Numbered from the stretch's first letter, positions 10,083-19,125 are shown. The stretch is DNA of 64,000 nucleotides from Rhodothermales bacterium (GCA_022822185.1 JAJECE010000061.1:1-64000); one strand, 5' to 3'. The notes: generated by a model not told the origin, from the sequence alone. Numbers and translations: made by a program.

Positions 10083-10411
10083 GGCAGGTCATCCGGGTCT
10101 TGTGAGGAACTCCGTTCGATACCTTCGGACGGCTCACGTTCAACACGTACGGTGACATCGGTCACGAGCGCTGCGATTGCGGCAACGGCGGCAACCATTG
10201 GCGCAAGCAAAACGGCGGCACCGGATCCTACAAGCCCAACATACATGGGAAATTCGGCAAGGGTCCGCCCATCTTTAAGGATCGTAATCCTACGTGCTTT
10301 GCCTTCTCGTGCAAGTTCTTTGACTTTGTCAACCAACTGGGATCCTTCGACTTTGATTTCTTCAAAGCGCTCTCCGAGTCGTTCTCCGATATTACTGTTT
10401 CGTGAGGTCAT
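10079..10411 (-). CDS. DUF4342 domain-containing small membrane-associated protein
   Basis: A 110-residue protein of unknown function. It has the DUF4342 pattern: an N-terminal amphipathic EEIKVEGSQLVDKVKELARE segment, then GKARRITILKDGRTLAEFP, then a hydrophobic GLVGSGAAVLLAPMVAAVAA stretch that could span or sit in the membrane, and a short VTVRVERE end. The ATG at 10411 is followed by a complete domain. It is the first gene of a two-gene minus-strand unit with the dehydratase, overlapping it by 4 bp; this pairing is not explained by any known function. Confidence 0.8.
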   Translation of the reverse strand: MTSRNSNIGERLGERFEEIKVEGSQLVDKVKELAREGKARRITILKDGRTLAEFPMYVGLVGSGAAVLLAPMVAAVAAIAALVTDVTVRVEREPSEGIERSSSQDPDDLP

Positions 10412-11073
10412 GGTGGAGTAGAATGTTGTTGCTGTCGGGTACGCAGTTTGTCGCTTGTAGTTGCATGTGTAATAAAAGGGAATGACTCAAAATATACGGA
10501 TTGCGGGATTTAGGAGGCACGGTTGCTTCATGTTGCAAGATTATAGTGCAAAACCAGAAATCTGCGGAATCGGGTTCTATTTGGATACAATTTTCGCTGT
10601 AGGTGTAGAATGATATGGTACGGTACACCTAGATACATACAGCAGGCGTTTGCAGATAGAGAGACTTATAAAGTGTGGGGCAGGGGGAATTTGCCGGGGA
10701 GTGTGTATCTTTTGGGTAGAGATGTCACACAGGTTCCCGGCATACGATTCTACGGTAAACTTGAGCACGTATTGTGAGCGCACCATCCCGCGTCCACTAT
10801 CTCTGCCGGGTCCCTGGATTAAGATGCAGTTCGCCGATCTGACACGGATCAGATCCGCCGTGAATGCATGGATTTTGAGAAGTTTCTCCGCATACGGAAA
10901 ACATCTCCTGCATCCTTCTCCGGAATATCTAACTGGACAAATGTATTGGGTATTTCTGAATAAAAACGGGGGTTCCATACAGATTGCAGAGAGAGCTGGT
11001 ATCCTGGGATGTACGCAAAACTCAGGGCAGAGGATGGAACTCATTAGTTTTCTTTTTTTTTGAATACGGGCAC
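10412..11073. other. 660-bp non-coding stretch between divergent genes
   Basis: No convincing gene is seen on either strand. Open frames of 137 codons (plus) and 155 codons (minus) overlap each other, have no recognisable motifs and do not look like proteins. The stretch contains a perfect 8-bp inverted repeat, TAGGTGTA at 10600-10607 and TACACCTA at 10624-10631 (16-nt loop), and a T-rich run at 11051-11061 just upstream of the glycosyltransferase start. Promoters for both flanking divergent genes must lie here. Confidence 0.5.
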
Positions 11074-12213
11074 ATGGATACAGGCCAAAGGATTGTGATT
11101 ATAGGTCCGATGTATCCCTACCGGGGGGGTATTGCCCATCTGTCCGAAACTCTGGCCGCCGGCCTGCTCAGACGGGGGCATCAAGTTTCCGCAATCACCT
11201 TCACCCGCCAGTACCCGGAATTTCTTTTTCCAGGACGAACACAATATGAAACAGAAGTCGCTCCCTCCGACAGGGCGGTGGAAGCGGAGCGGATCATTGA
11301 TTCTATCAACCCTTTTTCGTGGTGGAAGGCGGTCAGGCGTATCCAGGAAATAGGGACAGATGTGGTGATTTTTCGTTACTGGATGCCATTTTTTGCACCT
11401 GTTTTTGGCACAATGGTACGAAGGCTTGCTCGCAGTGGAATTCATTCGGTGGCTGTGGTGGATAATGCATTCCCACATGAGCGCAGGCCGGGAGATGTGG
11501 CTTTGGGACGCTACTTCTTTAAGGCGGTACAGGGCTGTGTTGTCATGTCTTCCTCCGTGGAAAAGGATCTGGATCACCTGAATGTTTCCTGCCCCCGCGC
11601 ATTTGCCCCCCATCCAATCTATGACATCTTCGGTGAGGCGGCCAATCCCACCCAGGCACGTTCAAAATTACAGATTGATCAGGATGCACCGGTCATTCTT
11701 TTTTTCGGGTTTGTGCGGCGATATAAGGGGCTTCAGATTCTTCTGGACAGCATGCGGGAGGTTCGGGATCGACTTCCGGATATCTGTTTAATCGTCGCCG
11801 GTGAATTTTATGAGGATGAAGCATCTTACAGGGATACGATTGCCTCGTTGGGGTTGACCGGCCAGGTGAGGCTTATTAATGAATACATCCCCAAAAAGGA
11901 AGTGGCGGATTATTTTGCGGTGGCCAACGCTGTCGTACAGCCGTATTTATCTGCAACTCAGAGCGGGGTTGCACAGGTTGCCTATCAGTTTGATACGCCT
12001 GTGATTACGACAGATGTCGGGGGGCTTGCCGAAGTAGTGCTCCACGAAGAATCCGGCCTCATTGTGCCTCCGAATGATCCGTCAGCATTGGCCGGGGCCA
12101 TTCTGCGGTATTTTGAGGAGGGGATGCAGGACGATCTTGTCCGGGGTGTGCAGCGCCACAAACAGTCTCTGGGCTGGGACAGGCTGCTGGATGCGGTGGA
12201 ATCCATCATGTAA
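11074..12213 (+). CDS. glycosyltransferase, group 1 (GT-B, GT4-like)
   Basis: Cytosolic sugar transferase using a nucleotide-sugar donor, probably for surface glycan or glycolipid assembly. The start is the ATG at 11074, which opens directly into the Rossmann strand IVIIGPMYPYRGGIAHLSE; the frame is open further upstream but that part is not protein-like. The donor-binding C-terminal domain shows VILFFGFVRRYKGLQILL, PYLSATQSGVAQVAYQF and GGLAEVVLHEESGLIVPPND, where the E of the conserved EX7E motif is present. It is 379 residues long. It is followed 15 bp later by an unusual lipoprotein gene, which may be co-transcribed. Confidence 0.9.
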   Translation: MDTGQRIVIIGPMYPYRGGIAHLSETLAAGLLRRGHQVSAITFTRQYPEFLFPGRTQYETEVAPSDRAVEAERIIDSINPFSWWKAVRRIQEIGTDVVIFRYWMPFFAPVFGTMVRRLARSGIHSVAVVDNAFPHERRPGDVALGRYFFKAVQGCVVMSSSVEKDLDHLNVSCPRAFAPHPIYDIFGEAANPTQARSKLQIDQDAPVILFFGFVRRYKGLQILLDSMREVRDRLPDICLIVAGEFYEDEASYRDTIASLGLTGQVRLINEYIPKKEVADYFAVANAVVQPYLSATQSGVAQVAYQFDTPVITTDVGGLAEVVLHEESGLIVPPNDPSALAGAILRYFEEGMQDDLVRGVQRHKQSLGWDRLLDAVESIM

Positions 12214-12228
12214 TCGGGGGGATGTGTT

Positions 12229-13371
12229 ATGAGCGGTCAACCCTGTCGTACCGTTTATCATCGTTGTTTCGCACTGGCGCTGCTCATTGCCGGCTGTGCT
12301 ACATTGAACCAAACCGGTTCGGAGAATTTTTCGTCTCCCTCTTTATGGCAGCCTGCCAATGTAATTCAGGATGCTCGACAACTGGCATTACAGGATGCAT
12401 CCGGGTCGCCTGAAGGTATCGTAGATTACATGAAGGCCAGAATGGTTGGAGTACAGCCGGTATTCGGTGACTCCATGATCTTTTCTTTACTGGGATCCAG
12501 GCGTGTAATTCAGGGAGGCAGGTTGGGGGATGCAGCGGGGTTGGGAAATTCGTTCTGGCCGGATCCAAGATCAGATTCAGGTGCCTACATGATCACGGAA
12601 CTCAGATCCTTGGAAGATCTCCCGATGAATAAGGGATCAGCGGTCATGCTGCCCCGCCACTTACTGACTTCTGAACGTATTCAGCAAGTGATCCGCCATG
12701 GTACGGAGGCGATTCTGAGCATCGGAGATGTGACCCGGCGTTTTGCATCTGCGGCAGGTGCCAATGCCCTCATATTGGAGATTGCACCACATATTCTTGC
12801 GAATCTCTCCGGGTTATCTGCGGACAGCCTTGTCCAGGGAGTGCTGCCTGTGGGCGGATACCGCCTTCCTGAACCGATACACATAGAGAACTGGATCAAT
12901 ACCTATGAATCCCCTTTGAATGTAATGGGATTTATTGCAGGTCAGGACCCGCAGTATGCATCACAGCTCATCGTGATTGCTGCAGATCCAATGTCGAGTG
13001 CTTCGGATTCCGATTTTCTGCAGTGGATGCCCTCGGCCGTTCTGCTGGAACTTGTACGCATATATTCAGCAGCAAGGGTAGGGGGGCTATTCCCGCGGCG
13101 GTCTCTACTGGTTGCTACGGGAACCGGGGCCGCATTGCAGGCCGTGTTGGAGTATCCGGTATGGCCGCGGCAAAATATCAACACGGTCGTAACACCGGGA
13201 CGATTTGGGAACGGCCATCTGCAGGTCGGCAGGGATACGATCCCTGTTTTCGGATACACATTCCCCGAACTCCATGCCCCCGATAATCTGGATGCCTGGA
13301 TTACAGCGATCCTGGAGGACGTTCACGGTAAATTAAAGTATTTGGATGATCAGCAGTTGGAGGAGAATTAG
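12229..13371 (+). CDS. lipoprotein resembling an M28 peptidase without metal ligands
   Basis: The N-terminus has a lipobox, LLIAGC, with the lipidated cysteine at residue 23, so the protein should be anchored in the cell envelope. The middle and C-terminal parts follow the layout of M28 aminopeptidases: a PA-like insert (RRFASAAGANALILEI), then NVMGFIAGQDPQYASQLIVI, which matches the NVxGxIPGxDP...VVIxAH region, then AVLLELVRIYSAA and FPRRSLLVATGTGAAL. At each expected zinc ligand the residue has changed: the AHxDH position reads AADPMSS, the DDNASG position reads DFLQWMPSA, and the EE position reads TG. A catalytically inactive binding or scaffolding role is therefore inferred. The M28 relationship is by eye. 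Confidence 0.6.
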   Translation: MSGQPCRTVYHRCFALALLIAGCATLNQTGSENFSSPSLWQPANVIQDARQLALQDASGSPEGIVDYMKARMVGVQPVFGDSMIFSLLGSRRVIQGGRLGDAAGLGNSFWPDPRSDSGAYMITELRSLEDLPMNKGSAVMLPRHLLTSERIQQVIRHGTEAILSIGDVTRRFASAAGANALILEIAPHILANLSGLSADSLVQGVLPVGGYRLPEPIHIENWINTYESPLNVMGFIAGQDPQYASQLIVIAADPMSSASDSDFLQWMPSAVLLELVRIYSAARVGGLFPRRSLLVATGTGAALQAVLEYPVWPRQNINTVVTPGRFGNGHLQVGRDTIPVFGYTFPELHAPDNLDAWITAILEDVHGKLKYLDDQQLEEN

Positions 13372-13411
13372 CGGACCAAAGTGAGTGCACCGGCCTGCAC
13401 GATCAAAACCG

Positions 13412-13439
13412 GGCATCAATCATCACGGATGATTGGCCT
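13412..13439. terminator. bidirectional hairpin between convergent genes
   Basis: CAATCATC (13417-13424) and GATGATTG (13428-13435) form an 8-bp stem with a 3-nt loop, extendable by GGC/GCC across a small bulge. A T-rich GTTATTTTT follows about 10 bases downstream on the plus strand. It lies in the 152-bp gap between the stop codons of the convergent lipoprotein and DUF3226 genes, where a terminator is expected. Confidence 0.5.
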
Positions 13440-13523
13440 GTTTCCCTGTTATTTTTCAATGAGCGGCCCCGTCAAACTAAATAATACCGGTCGATCATGT
13501 TCCACGCCCGCAGATCCCAACAC

Positions 13524-14150
13524 TTACTCTTCAATGAAGAGGCGGTACAGCCATTCATATAGATGACCCGCGGCGGGTTGATGTACGTCCAAATCGCCAC
13601 GGCCAATCGCCGTTCCCATGGGACGCGGTCTTTCACGTGCTGCCAGCCAGGCATGAATCTGTGCCCGTAACTCTTTATGTGGTTTGAATTTACGATCATT
13701 GGGTGGAATCCCGTTGATATAATCACAGGCAAGAGGCCAGATCGGGTCTTCATCAGGAATTAGTTCACGGATAAAATTCTCCAATTCGCCCGAAGAGTGA
13801 TTGTCAGGCATCATCCAGATCCCGACCCGGGGCTGAGAATCAATGATCGTCCCGGGCTTTTCAGGCTTCGTAGGAACTTGAAATTGAATGTGGTTCTGCA
13901 ACAGTTTTGCAAGTTGTTTCCACCTCCTGTCTGGATCATCATTCGCATCAATGAGAATGCCGATTGTCTCTCGGTCAAAAGTTGAAAATTCGGGATAGAT
14001 AGATTCAAACAACCGATCAATACCCTGTTTCTCAATAATTTTAAATGGAATGTCGTCACCGTAATAGGAATTCCAAATATGAATGACGACATGCTTATCA
14101 TTACTCCCCTCAACGAGTAGCACTTTTTGGGAATCTACTTCTTTGGACAT
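13524..14150 (-). CDS. DUF3226 (TOPRIM-like) protein, partner of the adjacent ATPase
   Basis: A 208-residue protein with a TOPRIM-type fold. VLLVEGSNDKHVV carries the expected catalytic glutamate (E14), and GILIDANDDPDRRW carries the acidic cluster (D68, D71, D72). The usual DxD reads DAN here, followed by two aspartates, so the exact metal ligands need testing. DUF3226 proteins are otherwise known mainly as hypothetical nuclease/TOPRIM-like partners of OLD-family ATPases. The ATG at 14150 lies 4 bp after the TAA of the ATPase gene, so the two form a translationally coupled pair. A nuclease effector activated by the ATPase is inferred. Confidence 0.8.
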   Translation of the reverse strand: MSKEVDSQKVLLVEGSNDKHVVIHIWNSYYGDDIPFKIIEKQGIDRLFESIYPEFSTFDRETIGILIDANDDPDRRWKQLAKLLQNHIQFQVPTKPEKPGTIIDSQPRVGIWMMPDNHSSGELENFIRELIPDEDPIWPLACDYINGIPPNDRKFKPHKELRAQIHAWLAARERPRPMGTAIGRGDLDVHQPAAGHLYEWLYRLFIEE

Positions 14151-14154
14151 ATAT

Positions 14155-15300
14155 TTATCGTACCTCTATGTCCTGGTCAGCTGCAATTTCGAGATGTTTC
14201 TCGGAATACTCAACGGTTCGTAGTTGACCATCTTTCTTGTCTAAGCGCACCAACGTTCCATCAGCGTTTTCATTGTCAACTGCCGCCCTTGCGAAGGCCC
14301 TGACGCAATCAAAGCTGTGAGTTGTGGCAAAGACCTGCACATTATATTTTTCTGCAGCTTCAAGCATCATTTCCCAGAAACCCTTCAATGCGGAGTAGTG
14401 AATTCCATTTTCAACTTCGTCAATGACCAGAAAACCATTACGGCTATGAGCCAGGGCAAGGGCAGCAGCGAATAGGCGCATAATGCCATCTCCGAGACTA
14501 CTCAGGGGGATTTGTTTCGGAAAATTATCAGATTTTACCACGATACGACGGCCCCCGCCATGAAATCTTCCATTCGATTCTCCAATCGCCGCAACCCGTT
14601 CTATTTGTGTGTCTGTCAGCCTGATCGCCATTAATGCGAGAGATTCCAGATCGGTAAAAACAACATTATCCCAAAAACGTGCCAGCATAGAACTGCCCGG
14701 AAGTCCTGGACCGAGTGATTCACATGCAATGGGATGGGGCAAATCGGAATCACCCAGCATCCTTTTTCGTAATCTCCGAGGTACACGACGAAACGATTCA
14801 GCTTCGGGGAAATCAGGTAATTCCAGGAAACAGGGAATCATGGATTTTGAACCATGAATGGTGATTCTCAGTGCCTTGATGTTTGAGTCTAGATGGGCAA
14901 TTTCACTGAACAGGTCAAGTTGTATAGAGGACAATTCTTCCGCATCGGTCATTTCAATACGAAGTTGATCCTGTTCTCTGCTCGGACCAATGGAGATCGT
15001 TTGATCCAGCGAGGCATCTCTACCAAAAAAGAGAGTCATGTAGTCTAGAACCGGATCATAATTTCCTGCATGGTTACTTACATATTCATATCGCTTACGC
15101 AACAATTCTTCAAATATATCATGTCTGCCCCTAGCCGCGTATACACGCACTGCTTCAAGCACAGAGGTCTTACCAACCCCATTCCGCCCTGCAATTAGCG
15201 TGACGCGTCCCAGTTTTTTGATGGAAAGATCCTGAATGCCCCGAAAATTCCTAATGGACAGATCAGGGAGATGCAATTGGGCGGGTTGGTTCTCCGACAT
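14155..15300 (-). CDS. OLD/RecF-type AAA ATPase
   Basis: A 381-residue ATP-binding protein of the AAA_15/AAA_21 (ABC-like, OLD and RecF related) group. It opens with LSIRNFRGIQDLSIKKLGRV, then Walker A GRNGVGKTS (about residues 38-46), a signature-like LSSLGDGIMRLFA, Walker B LVIDEVENG (about 287-295) and the switch-like ATTHS near 322. The ATG at 15300 is preferred over the TTG at 15312. Unlike full-length OLD proteins it has no fused TOPRIM domain; the next gene supplies one. Together they resemble a split OLD or PARIS-like defence unit, but the second gene is DUF3226, not the DUF4435 of AriB. Confidence 0.85.
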   Translation of the reverse strand: MSENQPAQLHLPDLSIRNFRGIQDLSIKKLGRVTLIAGRNGVGKTSVLEAVRVYAARGRHDIFEELLRKRYEYVSNHAGNYDPVLDYMTLFFGRDASLDQTISIGPSREQDQLRIEMTDAEELSSIQLDLFSEIAHLDSNIKALRITIHGSKSMIPCFLELPDFPEAESFRRVPRRLRKRMLGDSDLPHPIACESLGPGLPGSSMLARFWDNVVFTDLESLALMAIRLTDTQIERVAAIGESNGRFHGGGRRIVVKSDNFPKQIPLSSLGDGIMRLFAAALALAHSRNGFLVIDEVENGIHYSALKGFWEMMLEAAEKYNVQVFATTHSFDCVRAFARAAVDNENADGTLVRLDKKDGQLRTVEYSEKHLEIAADQDIEVR

Positions 15301-15339
15301 GTGAGGATTCAAGGTTTATGGCTGAAGAAACAGAGCAAT

Positions 15340-15400
15340 TGGTATCTCTCTTATACACAAATGCGACGATAAAGTTGAAAAATTATAAAATTAATGCCAT
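15340..15400 (-). promoter_or_regulatory. AT-rich promoter-like region upstream of the ATPase/DUF3226 pair
   Basis: The gap between the barrel gene and the ATPase start is visibly AT-rich and on the minus strand contains TATAAT- and TATAAG-like hexamers. It is the obvious place for a promoter dedicated to the two-gene unit. No exact start site can be fixed from sequence alone. Confidence 0.3.
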
Positions 15401-15441
15401 CCTGCTGGTCTGGATTGCCGCCTCTCATACTTGAAGATCCG

Positions 15442-16089
15442 CTAAAAGAGAACACCAGCCAGGATCGCCCATCCCTGATTGTTCAGGACGGTTAATTCGC
15501 CCGTTGCAGAATCAGGCTTTGTGACATCCTGTTGGCCCCGGTAATATCTCGCCTCCAGTGTTAAGCGCTGTGCGGCTACATCAAAATCAATCCCGATCCC
15601 GCTCATCAAACCGTAATCAAGGGTTTCAATGGATTCGTTTTCTTCAATAAAAATCTGCCCGGTATCGCTGGATTCCACCAGAATTGCGGACTGCACTACA
15701 AATAAGGCTGCACCTCCAAGGAAAATCCGGGGACGGACAATTCCTGAGGCAGCAAACCGAAATTGCGCCAGAACGGGCACAGACAGATACGAGGCTCTGC
15801 TAGTTAACAAACCGGGGAAGTCATTGTACTGCACCCGGGTTTTTGCACCCATACGAAGATAGAGTACTTCGCCAACTGCGCTAAGTCCACCGGCAATATG
15901 TAACTCAGCGGCCCCTCCACCGGCAACCCCGGTAATGCTTTCCCACGTCGTTTCTCCTGTGGCAAGATTGCCTGCAAAGGTTGTATTGATCATGCCGAAT
16001 TTGAGGGACCCGGTAACGCGTTGAGCATTGACCGAGGTCGTTCCGGTCAGGAAAAGCCCAAATAATATCAGCAGATTAAAACTTCGCAT
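15442..16089 (-). CDS. outer-membrane beta-barrel protein, porin family
   Basis: A 215-residue secreted protein with a clear signal peptide (MRSFNLLILFGLFLTG..., cleavage near VNAQ). The mature part alternates polar and hydrophobic residues in short strands (for example LKFGMINTTF, LHIAGGLSAVGEVLYLRMG, LSVPVLAQFRFA, LDYGLMSGIGIDFDV, LTLEARYYRGQQDV) and ends in a strand with a terminal phenylalanine (GWAILAGVLF). This is the pattern of the outer_membrane_beta-barrel/PorT-like families common in Bacteroidota. It lies just upstream of the ATPase/DUF3226 pair on the same strand, with a 141-bp gap, and probably has no functional link to it. Confidence 0.75.
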   Translation of the reverse strand: MRSFNLLILFGLFLTGTTSVNAQRVTGSLKFGMINTTFAGNLATGETTWESITGVAGGGAAELHIAGGLSAVGEVLYLRMGAKTRVQYNDFPGLLTSRASYLSVPVLAQFRFAASGIVRPRIFLGGAALFVVQSAILVESSDTGQIFIEENESIETLDYGLMSGIGIDFDVAAQRLTLEARYYRGQQDVTKPDSATGELTVLNNQGWAILAGVLF

Positions 16090-16302
16090 GTATTCCGTAG
16101 GTTGATCCGATTCAAGTTAATACTCGCCAGGATAAGATAGGGGACGTTGCAAGATTTCGGGCAGGAATGGGAATTTGAGAAGGAAGCCTGCCGTTTCGGG
16201 GTTCCTGATTCGGTTCTATCTTTACATTTCGGCAGGTGGCCATGAATGCGATCCATGGAACCGCATTCACCGGTTGTCGTAAGCGGGGGATACCCGGATT
16301 AA

Positions 16303-16590
16303 ATGTCTATCTCAAGGAAAGAAGTTCGTCATATTGCGAAGTTGGCCAGACTGCAATTTACAGAGGCCGAAGAGAAGGTGCTGGCTCATGACATGAGCCG
16401 GATTCTTGATTACATGGGGACCCTGAATCAGCTTGATACCTCCCAGGTAGAGCCCGTCACCCATGTGCATAATCTTACGCATGCAGTACGTGCAGATTCT
16501 GTTCAGGAGCGTATCGGGCATGAAGAAGCACTCCGTAACGCACCGGATACCGATGGGGAGTATTTTCGGGTTCCGAAAGTGATTGGGTAG
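16303..16590 (+). CDS. gatC: aspartyl/glutamyl-tRNA(Asn/Gln) amidotransferase subunit C
   Basis: Small subunit of the GatCAB amidotransferase that converts Glu-tRNA(Gln) and Asp-tRNA(Asn) to the amide forms. The 95-residue protein shows the family pattern VRHIAKLARLQFTEAEE at the N-terminus, a central DYMGTLNQLDTSQVEPVTH segment, and the C-terminal LRNAPDTDGEYFRVPKVI. gatA and gatB are not in this window. It is followed 11 bp later by the YfhO-like membrane protein gene. Confidence 0.95.
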   Translation: MSISRKEVRHIAKLARLQFTEAEEKVLAHDMSRILDYMGTLNQLDTSQVEPVTHVHNLTHAVRADSVQERIGHEEALRNAPDTDGEYFRVPKVIG

Positions 16591-16601
16591 CAGTTGATTC
16601 T

Positions 16602-19103
16602 ATGGGCAGATCTAAAGCGGTGCAGTCCCGCCAGTTGCAGAAATCATGGTGGGCGGCGCAATCTCCTGTGTTGCAGCACATTGTCTGTATTGCGGGGCTC
16701 ACTGTGGTTGCCTTTTATTTTTCCTGGGCAACCCTTTTCAGCGGAAAAAGCCTGGTCGGGGGAGATACCGTAGAATGGAGAGCCGCCGCCCAGAGCATGA
16801 TGGAGCACCGCGAAGAAACCGGGGAGGAGCCTCTCTGGGCAGCGAATGTGTTTGCAGGTATGCCGGGTTATCTTATCTCAAGGCCTGATCTGGTTCTTCA
16901 AATTGACGAATTGCCCCGTGCATTACGTAAAATTTCCTGGCCTTTTTCGCATGTCATTTTCATGCTGCTGGGAGGGTACTGGCTGGTCTGGTATCTCACG
17001 CGTGACACCTTGAATTCGCTGCTGGCGGCATGTGCGTATACCATGACCACCTACCTGCCCGTGATTCTGATTGCAGGCCATAATACCAAGTTCATTGCAT
17101 TAGCCTTTGCGCCCTGGTTACTGTTGACCTTTGTTCATGCAATACGGAAGCCCGGTATGATTTCAAGTCTCCTGTTTACCATTGCTCTGGCCGTGAACCT
17201 CAGGGCAGGGCATGTACAGATCACCTACTACGTAACGTTTCTGATCCTGGTATGGTGGGTTGTACTATTTTTGGAGGCGCGAAGGCGTAAGACACTCCCG
17301 CAGTTTTTCCAGTCTACCGGACTCCTTGCGATTGGCTGTGTATTGGCATTACTCATGGTTGCCGAGTATTACTGGCCGACGCTTGAATACAAGGAGTACA
17401 GTATTCGGGGAGCATCTGCCGGAGGAGGGGCAGGCGGGTTGAGCTGGGAGTATGCAATGCGATGGAGCCAGAGCCCGGGGGAACTCTTGACCTTGCTTAT
17501 TGCCGATGCCTACGGTGGGTCTACGTATTACTGGGGCCCCAAGCCCTTTACAGGTGGTCCTCATTATACGGGCAGTATTGTACTGGCGCTTGCCGCCGTT
17601 GCATTATGGCGAATTCGGTCACGGCTTGTTGCCATACTGGGAATTGCGGGCGGCCTGATGGTCCTGTTTGCATTCGGACGGCATTTTGAAGTGCTGAATC
17701 AGATCATGTTCAATTACTTCCCGCTGTTTGACGCTTTCCGGGCCCCGGAGACCTGGCTGATTGCCGTTGCACTCGTTCTGGCGATTCTGGCAGCACTGGG
17801 ACTTGCCTACATTGTGCGTCTTGAACCATCTGCCGTGGCACAGCGCATCAAATGGCGTTCCGTATTGATTGTTTTCGGGGCAACAGGCGGTGTGCTGTTA
17901 TTCTTAATGGCAACCGGGAATTCACTGTTCGACTTTCAGAAAGAGGGCGAACTTCAGCAGGCCGTCGCCTATGTCGCCCAGTCTGCCGGGAGAAATCCAT
18001 CCGATTCTCAGGTTATTGCCGCTGCAGAACAACTGCTTGACGAACAAATCATCCCCCCACGTAAAGAGTCATTTACAGCGGATGCACGTCGTTCATTTCT
18101 GTTTATTTTTCTGGCGGGCCTCATGCTGATTGCATTTCAACGCAGAGTATTCCCCGCCTGGATTTTGCAGATAGTTCTGACGATCCTGATCGTTCTTGAT
18201 TTAGGAGGTGTGGCTAAGAGATACTTGAATACCGACAATCTCAGTGTGTCAAAATATTCTGCAAACCGTGTAGTAACATTAGATGTTGATGAGTATGTAC
18301 TCCAGAGAGAAGGGCAGTTTCGTGTTCTCTCACTGGAGCGTAAGGATCAGACTGGACTTGCACGTCCATCATTCCATCATGAATCGTTAGGTGGCTACAG
18401 TGCCGCGAAATTACGCCTATACCAGGACTTTCTGGACAACCTTCTTTTTGATCGAAGTACCGGAATGCCTAACGAAAATGTACTGGATATGATGAATGTT
18501 CGATATGTGTTTTCCCAGGCTCCCATTGCGGGGGCGCTCAATGTAGAATATGGCTCTGAGTCGGGATTGAGTGTCTATGAGAATCTTGATGTTCTTCCGC
18601 GGGCATACTTTATTGGAGAGACAGAAGTGGTTGAAGATCCAGATGATGCAATGCTTCGTCTCCTCGATTCCGACTTTGATCCAGCGCTTCAGGCATTACT
18701 CGCAGGACCCATTGAAGAAGATGTTCACCCTATTGATTCGTCCAGTACGATCCTCGTCAATCCAATTGAGTATGGGCCGAGGCAAATTATCCATGAGGTG
18801 GAGACAGATGCACCAAGACTTCTGGTGATCAGTGAACTATACTATCCCGCAGGCTGGACTGCCACGCTTGATGGCGTGCCTGTGCCAATTCATCGCACAA
18901 ATTATCTGTTGCGTGGGGTCGTCATACCTGCGGGCCGACATACGCTTGAGATGGTCTTCAACCCCGCCAGTTATGTCTGGGGAAAAAGAATCAGCATGAT
19001 TTCTACACTGATGGTATACGGCCTCGTATTTTTCCTGCTTGGGCTGAGTGGTTATCGCTATTTTAGAGGGACTCACAGGGGAGTCCAGACATCATCCATT
19101 TAG
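16602..19103 (+). CDS. YfhO family membrane protein
   Basis: An 833-residue multi-pass inner-membrane protein of the YfhO group, which in other bacteria is implicated in glycosylation of cell-surface polymers. About a dozen hydrophobic helices are seen in the first 450 residues, with further ones around residues 490-530 and at the C-terminus (VYGLVFFLLGLSGYRYF). Family-typical segments are HNTKFIALAFAPWLLL, FRAPETWLIAVALVL, a periplasmic part with LSLERKD and NVLDMMNVRYVFS, and the C-terminal YYPAGWTATLDGVPVPIHR. It is followed by glycosyltransferase and sugar epimerase genes, which supports a role in surface glycans. Confidence 0.88.
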   Translation: MGRSKAVQSRQLQKSWWAAQSPVLQHIVCIAGLTVVAFYFSWATLFSGKSLVGGDTVEWRAAAQSMMEHREETGEEPLWAANVFAGMPGYLISRPDLVLQIDELPRALRKISWPFSHVIFMLLGGYWLVWYLTRDTLNSLLAACAYTMTTYLPVILIAGHNTKFIALAFAPWLLLTFVHAIRKPGMISSLLFTIALAVNLRAGHVQITYYVTFLILVWWVVLFLEARRRKTLPQFFQSTGLLAIGCVLALLMVAEYYWPTLEYKEYSIRGASAGGGAGGLSWEYAMRWSQSPGELLTLLIADAYGGSTYYWGPKPFTGGPHYTGSIVLALAAVALWRIRSRLVAILGIAGGLMVLFAFGRHFEVLNQIMFNYFPLFDAFRAPETWLIAVALVLAILAALGLAYIVRLEPSAVAQRIKWRSVLIVFGATGGVLLFLMATGNSLFDFQKEGELQQAVAYVAQSAGRNPSDSQVIAAAEQLLDEQIIPPRKESFTADARRSFLFIFLAGLMLIAFQRRVFPAWILQIVLTILIVLDLGGVAKRYLNTDNLSVSKYSANRVVTLDVDEYVLQREGQFRVLSLERKDQTGLARPSFHHESLGGYSAAKLRLYQDFLDNLLFDRSTGMPNENVLDMMNVRYVFSQAPIAGALNVEYGSESGLSVYENLDVLPRAYFIGETEVVEDPDDAMLRLLDSDFDPALQALLAGPIEEDVHPIDSSSTILVNPIEYGPRQIIHEVETDAPRLLVISELYYPAGWTATLDGVPVPIHRTNYLLRGVVIPAGRHTLEMVFNPASYVWGKRISMISTLMVYGLVFFLLGLSGYRYFRGTHRGVQTSSI

Positions 19104-19125
19104 TCGCTGTTACTTTGGCGAAACA

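Noticed and set aside
10577-11063. Opposing open frames of 137 and 155 codons
   Set aside because: They overlap each other on opposite strands, have no motifs, and their composition does not look like protein.
13524-15300. Calling the ATPase/DUF3226 pair PARIS
   Set aside because: The PARIS effector AriB carries DUF4435; the effector here is DUF3226, so the pair is reported only as similar.
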